NCBI GenBank assembly: GCA_004556705.1
Contig: SFGA01000008.1
Span: forward strand, 1-48,446
From: Ruminococcus sp.
GTDB taxonomy: Bacteria; Bacillota; Clostridia; Oscillospirales; Acutalibacteraceae
Direction of reading: 5' to 3'
Length of the DNA stretch: 48,446 nucleotides
Below the pieces are notes generated by a model, which did not search any database, was not told where the DNA came from, and worked only from the letters and a program-made list of their open reading frames with translations. The translations under genes and the position numbers were made by a program. Position 1 is the stretch's first letter; each line of letters starts with the position of its first letter. This document shows positions 22,573 through 30,657 of this stretch, one piece after another.

Positions 22573-24193
22573 TTTTCTCACCTCCTTTGTCGCCGCCGGT
22601 ATTGTCTACCTGAGGCACATCCATGCCATGTGACTGCCATGTGACGGCCTCAGACGCCAGCTGGGCGATATTATCATCATAATCCGTGCCGGATATCTCA
22701 GCTGCCTCGCGTTCGCCGGTGCTAAAACCGTACTTGCGTTTCATTGCAGCGGCTGTGATCTCTTTTACCGGGTCGAGCAGACCCATTGTCGGGCCAAACC
22801 ATTCGGCGCGGCTCCATGCCTTGGTAATCTTCGGGTCGCTGCCATAGCCCGGTGCCTTGATGCGTCCGATTGCGATGGCCTCAGCCAGCCACGCCTCATA
22901 TACAGGCTGGCAGAAGTCACGGACAAACCATGTGCGACGGGTTTTAAATGTAGCAGCGGCCTGCATGAGAGCTGCACGGCTCGCGGAATATGATGCCTGG
23001 AAGCGATTTAAGATGACGTCTGCAGATACATTACATGCAGCACCGATCTGAGTAAACAATGTGCTGGTAAACGGCTCAAACGTCGACATTGTACGGCTAC
23101 CGTCAACAGCTTTGACGTCCACACCGTCCGGCAGCAGGTTGACGCTGCCCATGTCCAGGTTGATGCCGTTGAGTATCTCGCGTTTCTCGTCATACGTCAT
23201 GCCGGTAGGAGCATCGCCAAAAGCATCCAGCGCATCACGGATATCGTTTGTGCTGCTGTCATTTGACGTCAAAAAGATGGCAAAGTATGCTTTGATGACG
23301 GCTGCCATCAGCTCGGCATTGGCGTATCTGCAGACCTGCTTGATTACCTCAATCACTGGAGCCATATACGGCACGCCGCGATATTGTTCTGGGCGCTCCT
23401 CGTGGCTCACCTGCAGCACATTTGGCATACCCGTGCGACGGCCGAAGGCCTCGACGCGTTTCCACGTCAGCTGCTTACCGCTGTTGACTAAATCATACGG
23501 CATGCGGTTGGCTATCCAGTAAGCGACGACAGCGCCGTCTTTGTCGACCTCTACGCCGTTAATGATGGTATTGCCGTTAGCCTCGTTGGTCATCAGCACC
23601 GACTCATAGGATAGGATGCTGAGATTGCTGCAGGACTCCGGGTTACAAATCCTGCTGGCCTCAAAAAGCTGCAGACGCAGGCAATATGGATTGCCGGCGG
23701 TAGGCTTGCGATATTTAAATGCTGCCCATGAGTCGCCATCAATCAGATAATTGAGATACACAATGTCCTGCAAATCATAGAAATTATGCTTTCGGTACAA
23801 ATCACAGTCGACTCCGTCAGCCCATAGCGCAAATTCACGACGGGTGTTACGCTGCCACTCCTTTGCTTCCTCCTGCGTCAGCCCCAGCGCCTCATAATCA
23901 ATCTTAGGCGATACCTTGAGGCCTGCACCGATGACTGCATTTCGGGGCGTGTTTAGCACGGCCGCGCCAATCGGTGTATTGCAATAGAGGTCGGAGCTTC
24001 TTGCTCTCAGCGTAGCAAGGTTGACATCAACATCAGCCTGTGGAGATGATTTTATAGGATTATACGCAGCTAACGTGCTTTTGCTTTTAGAGGCGCCACC
24101 CTCTGAGTAACCGCTGTTCACCATTTGTTTATTATTTCGGCCTTTGGTAGGGTGGCGCGCTTTAGTCTTGTAATTTCTGGCTCGTCTAACCAT
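22565..24193 (-). CDS. Portal protein (lambda B family)
   Basis: This 542-residue protein has a basic N-terminus and the lambda portal pattern: RARSSDLYCNTPIGAAVLNT, NVIGAGLKVSP-like RNAVIGAGLKVSPKIDYEAL, LNYLIDGDSWAAFKYR, GVEVDKDGAVVAYWIAN, and FNASRAAL-like FQASYSASRAALMQAAATFK. It forms the dodecameric DNA channel. It lies between gpW and the protease, as in lambda. Confidence 0.95.
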   Translation of the reverse strand: MVRRARNYKTKARHPTKGRNNKQMVNSGYSEGGASKSKSTLAAYNPIKSSPQADVDVNLATLRARSSDLYCNTPIGAAVLNTPRNAVIGAGLKVSPKIDYEALGLTQEEAKEWQRNTRREFALWADGVDCDLYRKHNFYDLQDIVYLNYLIDGDSWAAFKYRKPTAGNPYCLRLQLFEASRICNPESCSNLSILSYESVLMTNEANGNTIINGVEVDKDGAVVAYWIANRMPYDLVNSGKQLTWKRVEAFGRRTGMPNVLQVSHEERPEQYRGVPYMAPVIEVIKQVCRYANAELMAAVIKAYFAIFLTSNDSSTNDIRDALDAFGDAPTGMTYDEKREILNGINLDMGSVNLLPDGVDVKAVDGSRTMSTFEPFTSTLFTQIGAACNVSADVILNRFQASYSASRAALMQAAATFKTRRTWFVRDFCQPVYEAWLAEAIAIGRIKAPGYGSDPKITKAWSRAEWFGPTMGLLDPVKEITAAAMKRKYGFSTGEREAAEISGTDYDDNIAQLASEAVTWQSHGMDVPQVDNTGGDKGGEKNG

Positions 24194-24204
24194 GTCCGTT
24201 CCTC

Positions 24205-24426
24205 CTAATCGTTCGGGATAATGCGCATCCGGCGGCGGCCAGCTGTCGGAGTATCGTCAACAGTCGCCCCCGCGTTCACCAGCGCCTTGATTTCGTCACG
24301 GATTTCGCTCAAATTTGCTCTCGTCAGCCTGCGATTACCGATAACATAGCTCTGGCCGGATACCAATATTGCTTTTTCGGCGGCGATATACTGCCGCAAT
24401 CGCTCATTTAAAAATGTATTTGCCAT
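24205..24426 (-). CDS. Head-tail connector gpW
   Basis: This 73-residue protein (LRQYIAAEKAILVSGQSYVI, then GNRRLTRANLSEIRDEIKAL) is typical of lambda gpW, the small protein added to the portal after DNA packaging. It sits between the large terminase and the portal genes, as in lambda. Its ATG overlaps the terminase end. Confidence 0.93.
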   Translation of the reverse strand: MANTFLNERLRQYIAAEKAILVSGQSYVIGNRRLTRANLSEIRDEIKALVNAGATVDDTPTAGRRRMRIIPND

Positions 24427-26366
24427 TACAAACCTCCAAATCCGCCCCGCTTAATACAGCCGTAAACCGGCTTTTTGGGGCTGTTTTCAGCAGGTTTTTT
24501 GGCTTTATTTGCTGTTTTTAGGTCAACAACACCATTATTTTCGGTGTTTTTGGCCAATATAACCTCTTTAAGTCGCTCAAAATCAGGATTAAGGCTCTTA
24601 AGACAGGCCAGATTGTAGCCCCTGAGGTCAAGCGGCTCGTTACGCTTATCCTTGGCGATGACTTCCCATTGCCATACGATACGGCCGTTCTTTTTGTGCG
24701 GCACCCGCTGCTCAGATATGAGGCCTTTAAAATATATCTCGTCATATCCGTGCTTAAAATCATCCGTATCAAGCGGGAAATGGAAATACTTTGGCCCCTG
24801 CTCCTCTATGCTCAAGCGGTCCATGACATACTGTTTGGCGCTGTCGACGCCCAGCATTACGAGCGGTATGGTATACCGGTTGGCCACGGTGACTTTAGAG
24901 TATTTATGTATGAGCGGTACGCCTGGCGTACTGGCGCCTTTGATTGCAAAGCGCTGCCGCCTCAAGCGTCTCAGACAGTAATTGTACACAGCATTGCTGT
25001 AATGGCCGCCCGAGTCGATAAACGTCCGGGCCACTACCAGACGCACACCGTCAGGCCTTACATAAGGACGGTCCAGCTGCTCATCCAGCATATCCCATAC
25101 GGCCTGCGTATCAGGCACGCCCAAGATGATATCTTTCTTGACGCCGTAGCATTCCTCGCCAACGCCCCAGCCGCATATCTCATATTCGAGGCGGTTGTCC
25201 TGCACATCGACGGCCGCTGTCAGCAGCAGCACGTCATTAGTAAGCTCAGCTCCGTAGTCTTCGCGGCGCTCCAAGAAAATTTCCGGCCCCTCGAAGTTGC
25301 CTTTACGCTCATAGCTTTCGCCGAAGCGTGTGTTGTAGACAACCTTTTCGCGTTCCGGGTCGCCTTTGGCTTCCAGGTACTCCTGCATAACATCCGCCCA
25401 TTTCAGCCATGGGCTGGACCAGCAGTTGACAAAAAAGCTCCGTACGCCGTTGGCCCACGCTGAGCCGTTCTGCGCAACGTATTTTTGCTGCGCGTGCTGC
25501 ATGTCAATCTCACCAAAATCATAGCCACAGTCAGGGCAGCGCCAACGGACGCTGTTGACCTTGACATGCTTCTGTCCTTTTTTATCCTCATAGCTCTCAT
25601 AGTCGGCCGTGAGGTTACGATGCGTAATAAGGTGGTATTCGCCGCAGTTCGGGCAGCAATGCTGCCACTCCTCCTGCGTGCCCTCCATGTACTCATCGTC
25701 AATGCGGCTCTCCCCCATGTTGGTGGGAGTCGAAAAAAGGCCCATGACTCGGTCCCAAAACGTAGTCATACGCTTGCTGGCCAAATCAATCGGATCACCC
25801 TCGCTGCCGGCGGAAAGCGGAAAGCGGTCGACCTCATCGCAAAGCAGTATCTTTATCGGTCTCGAAGCTAGCCCTGCAGGGCTGTTAGCTCCGCCCATGA
25901 TAAGACGGCCGCCGGGGAACAGTTTTGACAAAATCGTGTTACCGCTGTCACGGCTCTTTACGTCCCTAAAGATATCACCGAGCGCCTTGCTGTCGCGTAT
26001 CATCGGAGCGATACGGCTTTTGGAGTAGTCCTGCGCCATATCGATCGTTGGCTGCACCATCATTATTGGTGCCGGTGCCAGCATGGCGAAGCGGCCGATG
26101 ACATTATTCATAATGTCACTTTTGCCAATCTGCGAGCAGGATTTTACAACAACTTTCCAGATGCCGTATTGCGTAAACGCATCCATAATCTCACGCTGAT
26201 ACGGAGCACGGTCAGTACGCCAGCGGCCAGGCTCAGACGAGCCCTCGCTGGATAAAAACCGATACTGGTCCGCCCATTCCGAAACAGTCAGCTTCGGTAT
26301 AGGGCAAAGGTTCCGGCGGGCGATATCCTTAAACAGCTCAACTGTTTTCTTGTCCATCGTCATCAC
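24426..26366 (-). CDS. Terminase large subunit (GpA family)
   Basis: This 646-residue packaging ATPase/nuclease has VSEWADQYRFLSSEGSSEPG, the Walker A-like VKSCSQIGKSDIMNN, ILLCDEVDRFP (Walker B), a zinc-finger-like CPNCGEYH with CPDCGYDF, and later TAAVDVQDNRLEYEICGWG and FIDSGGHYSNAVY (nuclease Asp). GpA-type terminases usually cut cos sites, so linear genomes with cohesive ends are expected. It overlaps the small-subunit gene. Confidence 0.96.
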   Translation of the reverse strand: MMTMDKKTVELFKDIARRNLCPIPKLTVSEWADQYRFLSSEGSSEPGRWRTDRAPYQREIMDAFTQYGIWKVVVKSCSQIGKSDIMNNVIGRFAMLAPAPIMMVQPTIDMAQDYSKSRIAPMIRDSKALGDIFRDVKSRDSGNTILSKLFPGGRLIMGGANSPAGLASRPIKILLCDEVDRFPLSAGSEGDPIDLASKRMTTFWDRVMGLFSTPTNMGESRIDDEYMEGTQEEWQHCCPNCGEYHLITHRNLTADYESYEDKKGQKHVKVNSVRWRCPDCGYDFGEIDMQHAQQKYVAQNGSAWANGVRSFFVNCWSSPWLKWADVMQEYLEAKGDPEREKVVYNTRFGESYERKGNFEGPEIFLERREDYGAELTNDVLLLTAAVDVQDNRLEYEICGWGVGEECYGVKKDIILGVPDTQAVWDMLDEQLDRPYVRPDGVRLVVARTFIDSGGHYSNAVYNYCLRRLRRQRFAIKGASTPGVPLIHKYSKVTVANRYTIPLVMLGVDSAKQYVMDRLSIEEQGPKYFHFPLDTDDFKHGYDEIYFKGLISEQRVPHKKNGRIVWQWEVIAKDKRNEPLDLRGYNLACLKSLNPDFERLKEVILAKNTENNGVVDLKTANKAKKPAENSPKKPVYGCIKRGGFGGL

Positions 26367-26844
26367 CTTCCAGTGCTTCGTCGCTGAACAGATTCGGGCT
26401 ATAGTCGCACAGCTCCGTCAGTCGGTCATCAATCTCGCAGATAAGCTCATCGGCGATATAGTCAGCGCTGCGATTGGCAAGCCTCGGGGCCATCTTTGCC
26501 GGAATGCCCAGCAGCTGGCTACGCAGATTGCTCAGCATATCGCTCATGACTATCCGCACGTTTTCAGCTTCATGGACCTCGTTGCGCCGCTTCTGCAGCT
26601 CCAGCTCAGCCATCTCGCGTTTGGCTTTTTCATGCTTAGCCTTTTCGGCCATATAGTCGACTTCTTCGTCGGCTTTATATTTGTACGTGTAATATTCTTC
26701 AATAGCATCGGGCAAAACATAATCGCCCTCCGCCTGCCGGGTGAGCACGCCCTGATCGGCCAGCTGACGTACACGGCGGTCAGTCAGCCCGAGAAGACGC
26801 GCCAGCTCAGCACCGGAGCCTCTTGGTATAATCTTTTTCGCCAT
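26338..26844 (-). CDS. Terminase small subunit (Nu1-like)
   Basis: From ATG 26844 (MAKKIIPRG; ribosome binding site AAAGGCGG) it has 168 residues. The N-terminal winged HTH (SGAELARLLGLTDRRVRQLA, DQGVLTRQAEGDYVLP) binds the packaging site. The Lys/Glu-rich middle is a coiled coil, and the C-terminal acidic tail contacts the large subunit. A second, broken TerS-like gene start lies at 28716. Confidence 0.9.
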   Translation of the reverse strand: MAKKIIPRGSGAELARLLGLTDRRVRQLADQGVLTRQAEGDYVLPDAIEEYYTYKYKADEEVDYMAEKAKHEKAKREMAELELQKRRNEVHEAENVRIVMSDMLSNLRSQLLGIPAKMAPRLANRSADYIADELICEIDDRLTELCDYSPNLFSDEALEGDDDGQENS

Positions 26845-27120
26845 GCAAATCACCGCCTTTCAGGGTTTCCGCTTTTTAGCGGGAGAATTTAAATATTATA
26901 ACTTGCGCGTTATATGTTGGATTTCTCTGTATATATCCGGGGCAAACATGCTGCCCGAAGGAAGTCGGTCTTTTTTTCTTGGAATCTAGATTTTTTTCGG
27001 GGCTCGCTTGCGCCGCAAAAACGAACGTCCCTTCTGACAGTACCTTTTTGGCTGATAAATTGGCGACGTACGCAAAGGAGAAATGCGCTCTGCGCCGCCG
27101 CCCTGATTGTCAGATGTAAA

Positions 27121-27162
27121 AGGAGAAAGGAAAAGCCACCGGGCTGTTGGTGGCCCGATGGC
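27121..27162 (-). terminator. Leader terminator A, just downstream of late promoter A
   Basis: GCCATCGGGC pairs with GCCCGGTGGC on the minus strand (27162-27153 with 27144-27135; one mismatch), followed by TTTTCCTTT. It lies about 35 nt downstream of the -10 of promoter A, so it would terminate short transcripts from that promoter unless overcome. It may also work on the plus strand. Confidence 0.65.
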
Positions 27163-27197
27163 TGAGGTGTGTGGTTTTCCTTTTCTTGCTAGCATAT

Positions 27198-27229
27198 ATT
27201 ATAGCACAGGTATATACTCGCATTCTATC
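27198..27229 (-). promoter_or_regulatory. Late promoter A (extended -10, activator-type)
   Basis: The minus strand carries TGCTATAAT (extended -10, TATAAT at 27203-27198) without a -35 consensus. GATAGAA lies at 27229-27223. The 32-bp block from GATAGAA to TATAAT matches the block at 29208-29177 at 23 of 32 positions, with identical ends and spacing. A missing -35 fits dependence on a phage activator. Confidence 0.65.
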
Positions 27230-27236
27230 ACATCTT

Positions 27237-27611
27237 TTATTGTTTTCGCTTTTCGGCTTTAGCTTTCGCTTCCAGCAGCTTGGCCATCAGCACCCCAGTC
27301 TTTGACAGCTCAGCATCGCTGTACAATAAATGATTTTGATTAAGCCTTGCCAGCTGTGAGCCGGATACCTTCGCAAGGTTTTCGGTGGTAATATTCTGCC
27401 TGTTGCCGTCCAAAAAGATTATCCGGTCGCCCTTCTGGAGCTTCTCGCCAGTAGCTTGCTCCCACAGATAGCGGTGCTTAAGCATCCACTTCGATGGCTG
27501 GGCCACCTTGACCTTGGTATATCCATCCTGGTCGATGCTTTCGCTGCCGACTGGGCGGTCCAGCTGCGCAAACAGCCGGTCATTAAGGTCAAGCAATGTC
27601 TTGTTCTCCAT
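27237..27611 (-). CDS. HNH-type endonuclease-like protein, deletion chimaera
   Basis: This protein has 124 residues. The N-terminus (LLDLNDRLFAQLDR) matches the start of the 90-residue protein at 29970-30242 (LQALNDKLFAQLDR). Right after it, PVGSESIDQDGYTKVKV and KHRYLWEQATGEKL, DRIIFLDGNRQNITTENLAK match the C-terminal HNH part of the protein at 29204-30001. It therefore looks like a fusion made by an internal deletion between two adjacent genes. The HNH-like core is present (LKHRYLW, FLDGN, N in TENLA). Whether it cuts DNA is unknown. It lies directly upstream of late promoter A. Confidence 0.75.
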   Translation of the reverse strand: MENKTLLDLNDRLFAQLDRPVGSESIDQDGYTKVKVAQPSKWMLKHRYLWEQATGEKLQKGDRIIFLDGNRQNITTENLAKVSGSQLARLNQNHLLYSDAELSKTGVLMAKLLEAKAKAEKRKQ

Positions 27612-27614
27612 GTC

Positions 27615-28046
27615 TCATTCCTCCTGTCTGTTAACAATGTTAAGGATATAGTTCAGCGCGCGGCCGTGCAGGCGGTGTACGTGCTGCCAGCTGTAGCCAA
27701 GCTCGGCGGCTATCTGTACCCAGCTGCGGTAATTGAGATATCGCATGTACATCACGTTTTTCTCAGGGCAGTCGGTCGGCAGCAGTGCGATCAGCGCGCG
27801 TACCTCATCCAGCGCCGCGGACAGCTGGCGGACGCTGCCGACAATCTTTTTTTCCTGGTCGATTATCTCGGCAACAGCGGACGCTGTCTTCTGGCCGTCG
27901 CCGCTGCCTCCGGGCTGAGGGCCGTAGTTAGGGGTTATCTTAAGCGCAAGGCTGCGCAGCTCCTGCAGATGGTCGCTGAGAGTCGCAATCTGTTCATGCG
28001 CAAAATGCGCTGACCTCAATTTGTGTTTCAGTTCTTCTTTGTTCAT
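27615..28046 (-). CDS. Late-gene activator-like protein, copy A (ArpU/DUF1492-like)
   Basis: This 143-residue protein has an N-terminal coiled coil (ELKHKLRSAHFAHEQIATLS), a Gly/Pro linker (NYGPQPGGSGDGQ) and a C-terminal sigma-region-4-like HTH (NVMYMRYLNYRSWVQIAAEL, GYSWQHVHRLHGRALNYI). Proteins of this layout precede late operons in Firmicutes phages and are thought to activate late transcription. It is a paralogue of the protein at 30232-30657 (shared LPxD, MRYLNYRxW/RRYINFQRW, YSW..VH.LH..ALNYIL). It lies upstream of late promoter A. Confidence 0.82.
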   Translation of the reverse strand: MNKEELKHKLRSAHFAHEQIATLSDHLQELRSLALKITPNYGPQPGGSGDGQKTASAVAEIIDQEKKIVGSVRQLSAALDEVRALIALLPTDCPEKNVMYMRYLNYRSWVQIAAELGYSWQHVHRLHGRALNYILNIVNRQEE

Positions 28047-28606
28047 TTCTTTCGTGCCTCCAACCTTACGCGCTCTATCCTTGCCTTCAGGCTGGCAAGC
28101 ACATATTCCTGCGCTTTGTCTTTTTGTTTAAGTGCCTCCAGGAGGTCCGCGTCGCGGGTGCCCTCGCATATGAGGTGATGGATGATTACTTTTTCTTTCT
28201 GGCCCTGACGGTGCAGGCGCTTGTTGGCCTGCTGGTAAAGCTCAAGGGACCAGTTCAGGCCGAACCAGACGACGTGGTTGCCGCCTTCCTGCAGGTTAAG
28301 GCCGTATGCTGCGCTTGCCGGATGTGCCAGCAGTATATCAATCTTGCCTGCGTTCCAGTCCTTTTCGTCCTCTGGTCCGGCCAGTCTGCGTACACGCAGC
28401 TTTGTTTTGGCCAGCGCCGCTTCCAGCCGCTCCAGATCGTGACGGAAATTGTAGAATACCAGCGCCGATTTGCCGTTAAGCTGCTCGATGAGCTCCATGA
28501 AGGCCTCAATCTTGCAGTCATGAACCGGCACCCAGCTGCGGTCCTCGTCATAGATAGCTCCGTTGGCCAGCTGCTGCAGCTTATTGGACAGCCTCTTTTC
28601 GCCCAT
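28043..28606 (-). pseudogene. C-terminal half of an SNF2-type helicase (truncated)
   Basis: The 187 residues carry only the second RecA-like lobe: CKIEAFMELIEQLNGKSALV, FYNFRHDLERLEAAL, IDILLAHPASAAYGLNLQEG and the motif VI-type YQQANKRLHRQGQKEKVIIH. The first lobe with Walker A and DEAD box is missing. In related phages a full helicase of about 450 residues follows VRR-NUC. Upstream, the sequence passes abruptly into the start of a TerS-like gene in another frame. ATG 28606 could start this fragment, but an active helicase is not expected. Confidence 0.8.
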
Positions 28607-28716
28607 TTTGCCAACGTTTCGCCGCTGACATTGAAGACATGGGCTGTCTGCGACGAGCTGAGTAATACGCGGCCATCCGTCGAGAGCTTCGCCCAGGCGT
28701 TTACAGTGTCCGCCAT
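28597..28716 (-). pseudogene. 5' fragment of a second terminase small subunit gene
   Basis: From ATG 28716 about 39 residues (NAWAKLSTDGRVLLSSSQTA, HVFNVSGETLAKWAKRGCP) form the HTH start of a Nu1-like packaging protein. At about 28600 the similarity ends and the same DNA, in another frame, becomes the helicase fragment. The frame itself stays open to 28255, but that part is out of frame with the helicase and is meaningless. The fragment marks the end of a duplicated late-control module. Confidence 0.65.
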
Positions 28717-28940
28717 ATCATCACCTCGTTTTCAAAAATTTTTACAAAAGTTTCACCGCGGGGATGCCCGACCACCGCTCTCCCCCACCCCTCGGGGAAG
28801 TACCTTGAGTGAGTGGGAACAGCATTGTCCCAACTCCTAGTAATATTATCCCAAACCTTGCTTAATTTGTTTGCGCACGCTTTACAGTATTTCCCTTGAT
28901 ATAATTGCTTACAATTTGCACAGCGTTTAAAAATCGCCAT
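28701..28940 (-). CDS. Small zinc-ribbon protein, possible HNH remnant
   Basis: This 79-residue protein has two Cys pairs at the N-terminus (KRCANCKQLYQGKYCKACAN), which resembles the start of small phage HNH nucleases next to terS. The HNH catalytic part is absent. The C-terminal half has no known motif. It follows late promoter B and its terminator, and overlaps the TerS-like fragment start. Confidence 0.5.
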   Translation of the reverse strand: MAIFKRCANCKQLYQGKYCKACANKLSKVWDNITRSWDNAVPTHSRYFPEGWGRAVVGHPRGETFVKIFENEVMIWRTL

Positions 28941-28974
28941 CAGCTTCAGCCTCTCTGTACAGCGTTACAAGTAA

Positions 28975-29004
28975 ACAAAAAACGCTAACCTTTCGATTAG
29001 CGTT
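28975..29004 (-). terminator. Leader terminator B
   Basis: AACGCTAA (28981-28988) pairs with TTAGCGTT (28997-29004). On the minus strand it is followed by a U-run. It lies about 180 nt downstream of late promoter B, so it is the counterpart of leader terminator A. A second hairpin in the same leader (29125-29158; AAGAGG/CCTCTT with outer CGAG/CTCG) has no U-run. Confidence 0.7.
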
Positions 29005-29176
29005 CATGTTTGGAATTTCCCCTGATTTCTCCTTTCCGACATTATCTCCCCCCCGAGACATAATGAAACGGCAAGTTGTAAATCTACAAACCAACGGGGT
29101 TCGGGGGACTCCTGCAAAATCTTCTCGAGCCTAAGAGGCGTTCACCTCTTTTCTCTCGGTAAATTTTACATTTTAA

Positions 29177-29208
29177 ATTATATCATGCATATATAGTCTA
29201 CTTCTATC
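29177..29208 (-). promoter_or_regulatory. Late promoter B (extended -10, activator-type)
   Basis: The minus strand has TGATATAAT (TATAAT at 29182-29177) and GATAGAA at 29208-29202, overlapping the stop codon of the HNH gene. Block length and both ends equal those of promoter A. It has no -35 consensus. It stands downstream of activator-like copy B, as promoter A stands downstream of copy A. Confidence 0.65.
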
Positions 29209-30001
29209 TACTCTTTTTATGTTTGGCCTCTAACAGCTTGGCAAGCGTGATTCCGACCTTTGTCAATTCGGCATTATCAAAACGCAGGTGATTTTGATTT
29301 ATTCTCGCCATCTGCGATCGCGTGACCTTAGCAAGATTGCCGATATCACAGTTCAGCTTGTTGCCATCAAGGAACATGACATAATCGCTGGACTTCAGCT
29401 TCTCGCCTGTTTCACGTTCCCATACAATGCGTTGCTTTTGCCGCCACGTTTTTGGCTCTGCAGTCTTAACCAATATATATCCATATATGTCGACACGCTC
29501 ACTGCCGACTGGCTTATGATTGACAGGCACATTGCCTTTTTTAAACATCGTCGGACGGCATTTGGAATATACCTCTGCAGGCATCCTCTTACCTTTGTTG
29601 GCTGGCGTGCTGCCTGGCTTGAAATAGCCGTACACACCTAATCGGATATGCTTGCGGCTGAGATAACCTTTGACCTGCGCCAACGTCATGGATACGCCCA
29701 ACGTTTTTAAAAACTCCTGCACCTCTTTAAAACTGCCTTTTCCACTTTCATGGTAACGCTGACGCACAAGCTCGTCCTGTTCAGGTGTTGTGATTCTGTG
29801 TATCTTCTCTTTCCAGCGTGTCAGCTTTACGCCTGATGTAATTCGATGATTCTTTAATAATGCCCGCATGTTTTTCGGCTCAAGGTCTGTGCCGAAATGT
29901 TCGTTAAAGCCGTCAGTAATTTCTTCCAGCCAGCGTCCTTTGGCATAATCGCGCAGCCACACCAGCATCTCAGCGGTGTAAATTCTTCTTGCCATTGCCA
30001 T
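29204..30001 (-). CDS. HNH homing-type endonuclease
   Basis: From ATG 30001 (MAMARRIYTAEM) the protein has 265 residues. Residues 1-150 contain DNA-binding-like helices (LEEITDGFNEHFGTDLEPKN, ALLKNHRITSGV). The middle has basic loops (YGYFKPGSTPANKGKRMP, FKKGNVPVNHKPVGSERVD). The C-terminus holds the HNH core (RIVWERETGEKLKSSDYVMF, LDGNKLNCDIGNLAKVTRSQ). The C-terminal third is the parent of the chimaera at 27237-27611. Such nucleases lie near packaging genes in many phages and may be mobile or help packaging. It overlaps the upstream gene by 32 nt. Confidence 0.85.
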   Translation of the reverse strand: MAMARRIYTAEMLVWLRDYAKGRWLEEITDGFNEHFGTDLEPKNMRALLKNHRITSGVKLTRWKEKIHRITTPEQDELVRQRYHESGKGSFKEVQEFLKTLGVSMTLAQVKGYLSRKHIRLGVYGYFKPGSTPANKGKRMPAEVYSKCRPTMFKKGNVPVNHKPVGSERVDIYGYILVKTAEPKTWRQKQRIVWERETGEKLKSSDYVMFLDGNKLNCDIGNLAKVTRSQMARINQNHLRFDNAELTKVGITLAKLLEAKHKKSR

Positions 30002-30242
30002 CACCGCTCTGCAACACCTTAGGTAATGCGCCCTGATATGCGCCAAGCTTTTCATCACGTGCGACGGCTGCTCTCAGCATCAAATCAGCGTTGCTGATGA
30101 TTGTCTTGCCGATGTCAATAATCGCATCTGTACGCTCAAGCTCCTCTTTTAAACTGTCACCCGACAAGCTGCGGTTATCCAGTCTGTCGAGCTGAGCAAA
30201 CAGCTTATCATTTAATGCTTGTAATGTATTGTCACTTGCCAT
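29970..30242 (-). CDS. Phage protein of unknown function next to the activator gene
   Basis: This 90-residue helical protein (ALNDKLFAQLDRLDNRSLSG, EELERTDAIIDIGKTIISNA, DLMLRAAVARDEKLG) belongs to a type common between the late activator and the HNH gene in Firmicutes phages. The function is unknown to me. Its first 20 residues are duplicated at the N-terminus of the chimaera at 27237-27611. Confidence 0.7.
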   Translation of the reverse strand: MASDNTLQALNDKLFAQLDRLDNRSLSGDSLKEELERTDAIIDIGKTIISNADLMLRAAVARDEKLGAYQGALPKVLQSGDGNGKKNLHR

Positions 30243-30657
30243 GGTTAACCTCCCGTAAGATATAATTTAAAGCCTGTGCGTGTAATTTATGGACATTCGC
30301 CCAGCTGTAGCTCATCGATTCTGCGATTTGTTCCCAGCGTTGGAAATTGATGTACCGCCGCCGCATAACCATTTTCATGGGACTGTCGGGCAGGATATCG
30401 ATAAGCGCTGCCACGTCATCGATATCCTTTTCTAAATCATGGCATACGGCGAGTATTTTTTCTTCCTGCTGGATGCGGCGGATGACAACATTTTCAAGGA
30501 CGCTGCTTACGCTGCCGCCGCCCGGCGTAGGGTTATAAACCGGCGTGATTCGCATGCTGTCAGCGCGCAATTCTTCCAGCCGTTCGATTTCAGCTTTCTT
30601 CAGTTGATTTTTATACCACGCCGATTTTAATTTCGCTTTTAATTCTTCTCGGGTCAA
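30232..30657 (-). CDS. Late-gene activator-like protein, copy B (ArpU/DUF1492-like)
   Basis: This 141-residue paralogue of 27615-28046 has the same layout: coiled coil (ELKAKLKSAWYKNQLKKAEI), linker VYNPTPGGG, and a sigma-region-4-like HTH (KMVMRRRYINFQRWEQIAES, MSYSWANVHKLHAQALNYIL). It ends the early operon and lies upstream of late promoter B. Two diverged copies in one phage are unusual. They may bind the GATAGAA-type elements of the two promoters. Confidence 0.85.
   Translation of the reverse strand: MTREELKAKLKSAWYKNQLKKAEIERLEELRADSMRITPVYNPTPGGGSVSSVLENVVIRRIQQEEKILAVCHDLEKDIDDVAALIDILPDSPMKMVMRRRYINFQRWEQIAESMSYSWANVHKLHAQALNYILREVNHGK

Larger units (their letters stand above)
26845..27236. 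other. Late leader region without a clear gene
   Basis: I see no convincing gene in these 392 bp. On the minus strand they hold, in order, the late promoter A (27229-27198), a terminator-type hairpin (27162-27121), a palindrome AATCTAGATT (26984-26993) and the ribosome binding site of TerS. Short open frames here have no ribosome binding site and run through the hairpin. A cos site could lie here, next to TerS, but I cannot locate it. Confidence 0.6.

Noticed and set aside
26914..27195. Small genes on either strand in the TerS leader region
   Set aside because: They read through the hairpin and promoter sequences, have no ribosome binding sites and no protein-like composition.
28255..28716. 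A 153-residue TerS protein
   Set aside because: Only the first 39 residues are TerS-like. The remainder is the helicase fragment read in the wrong frame.
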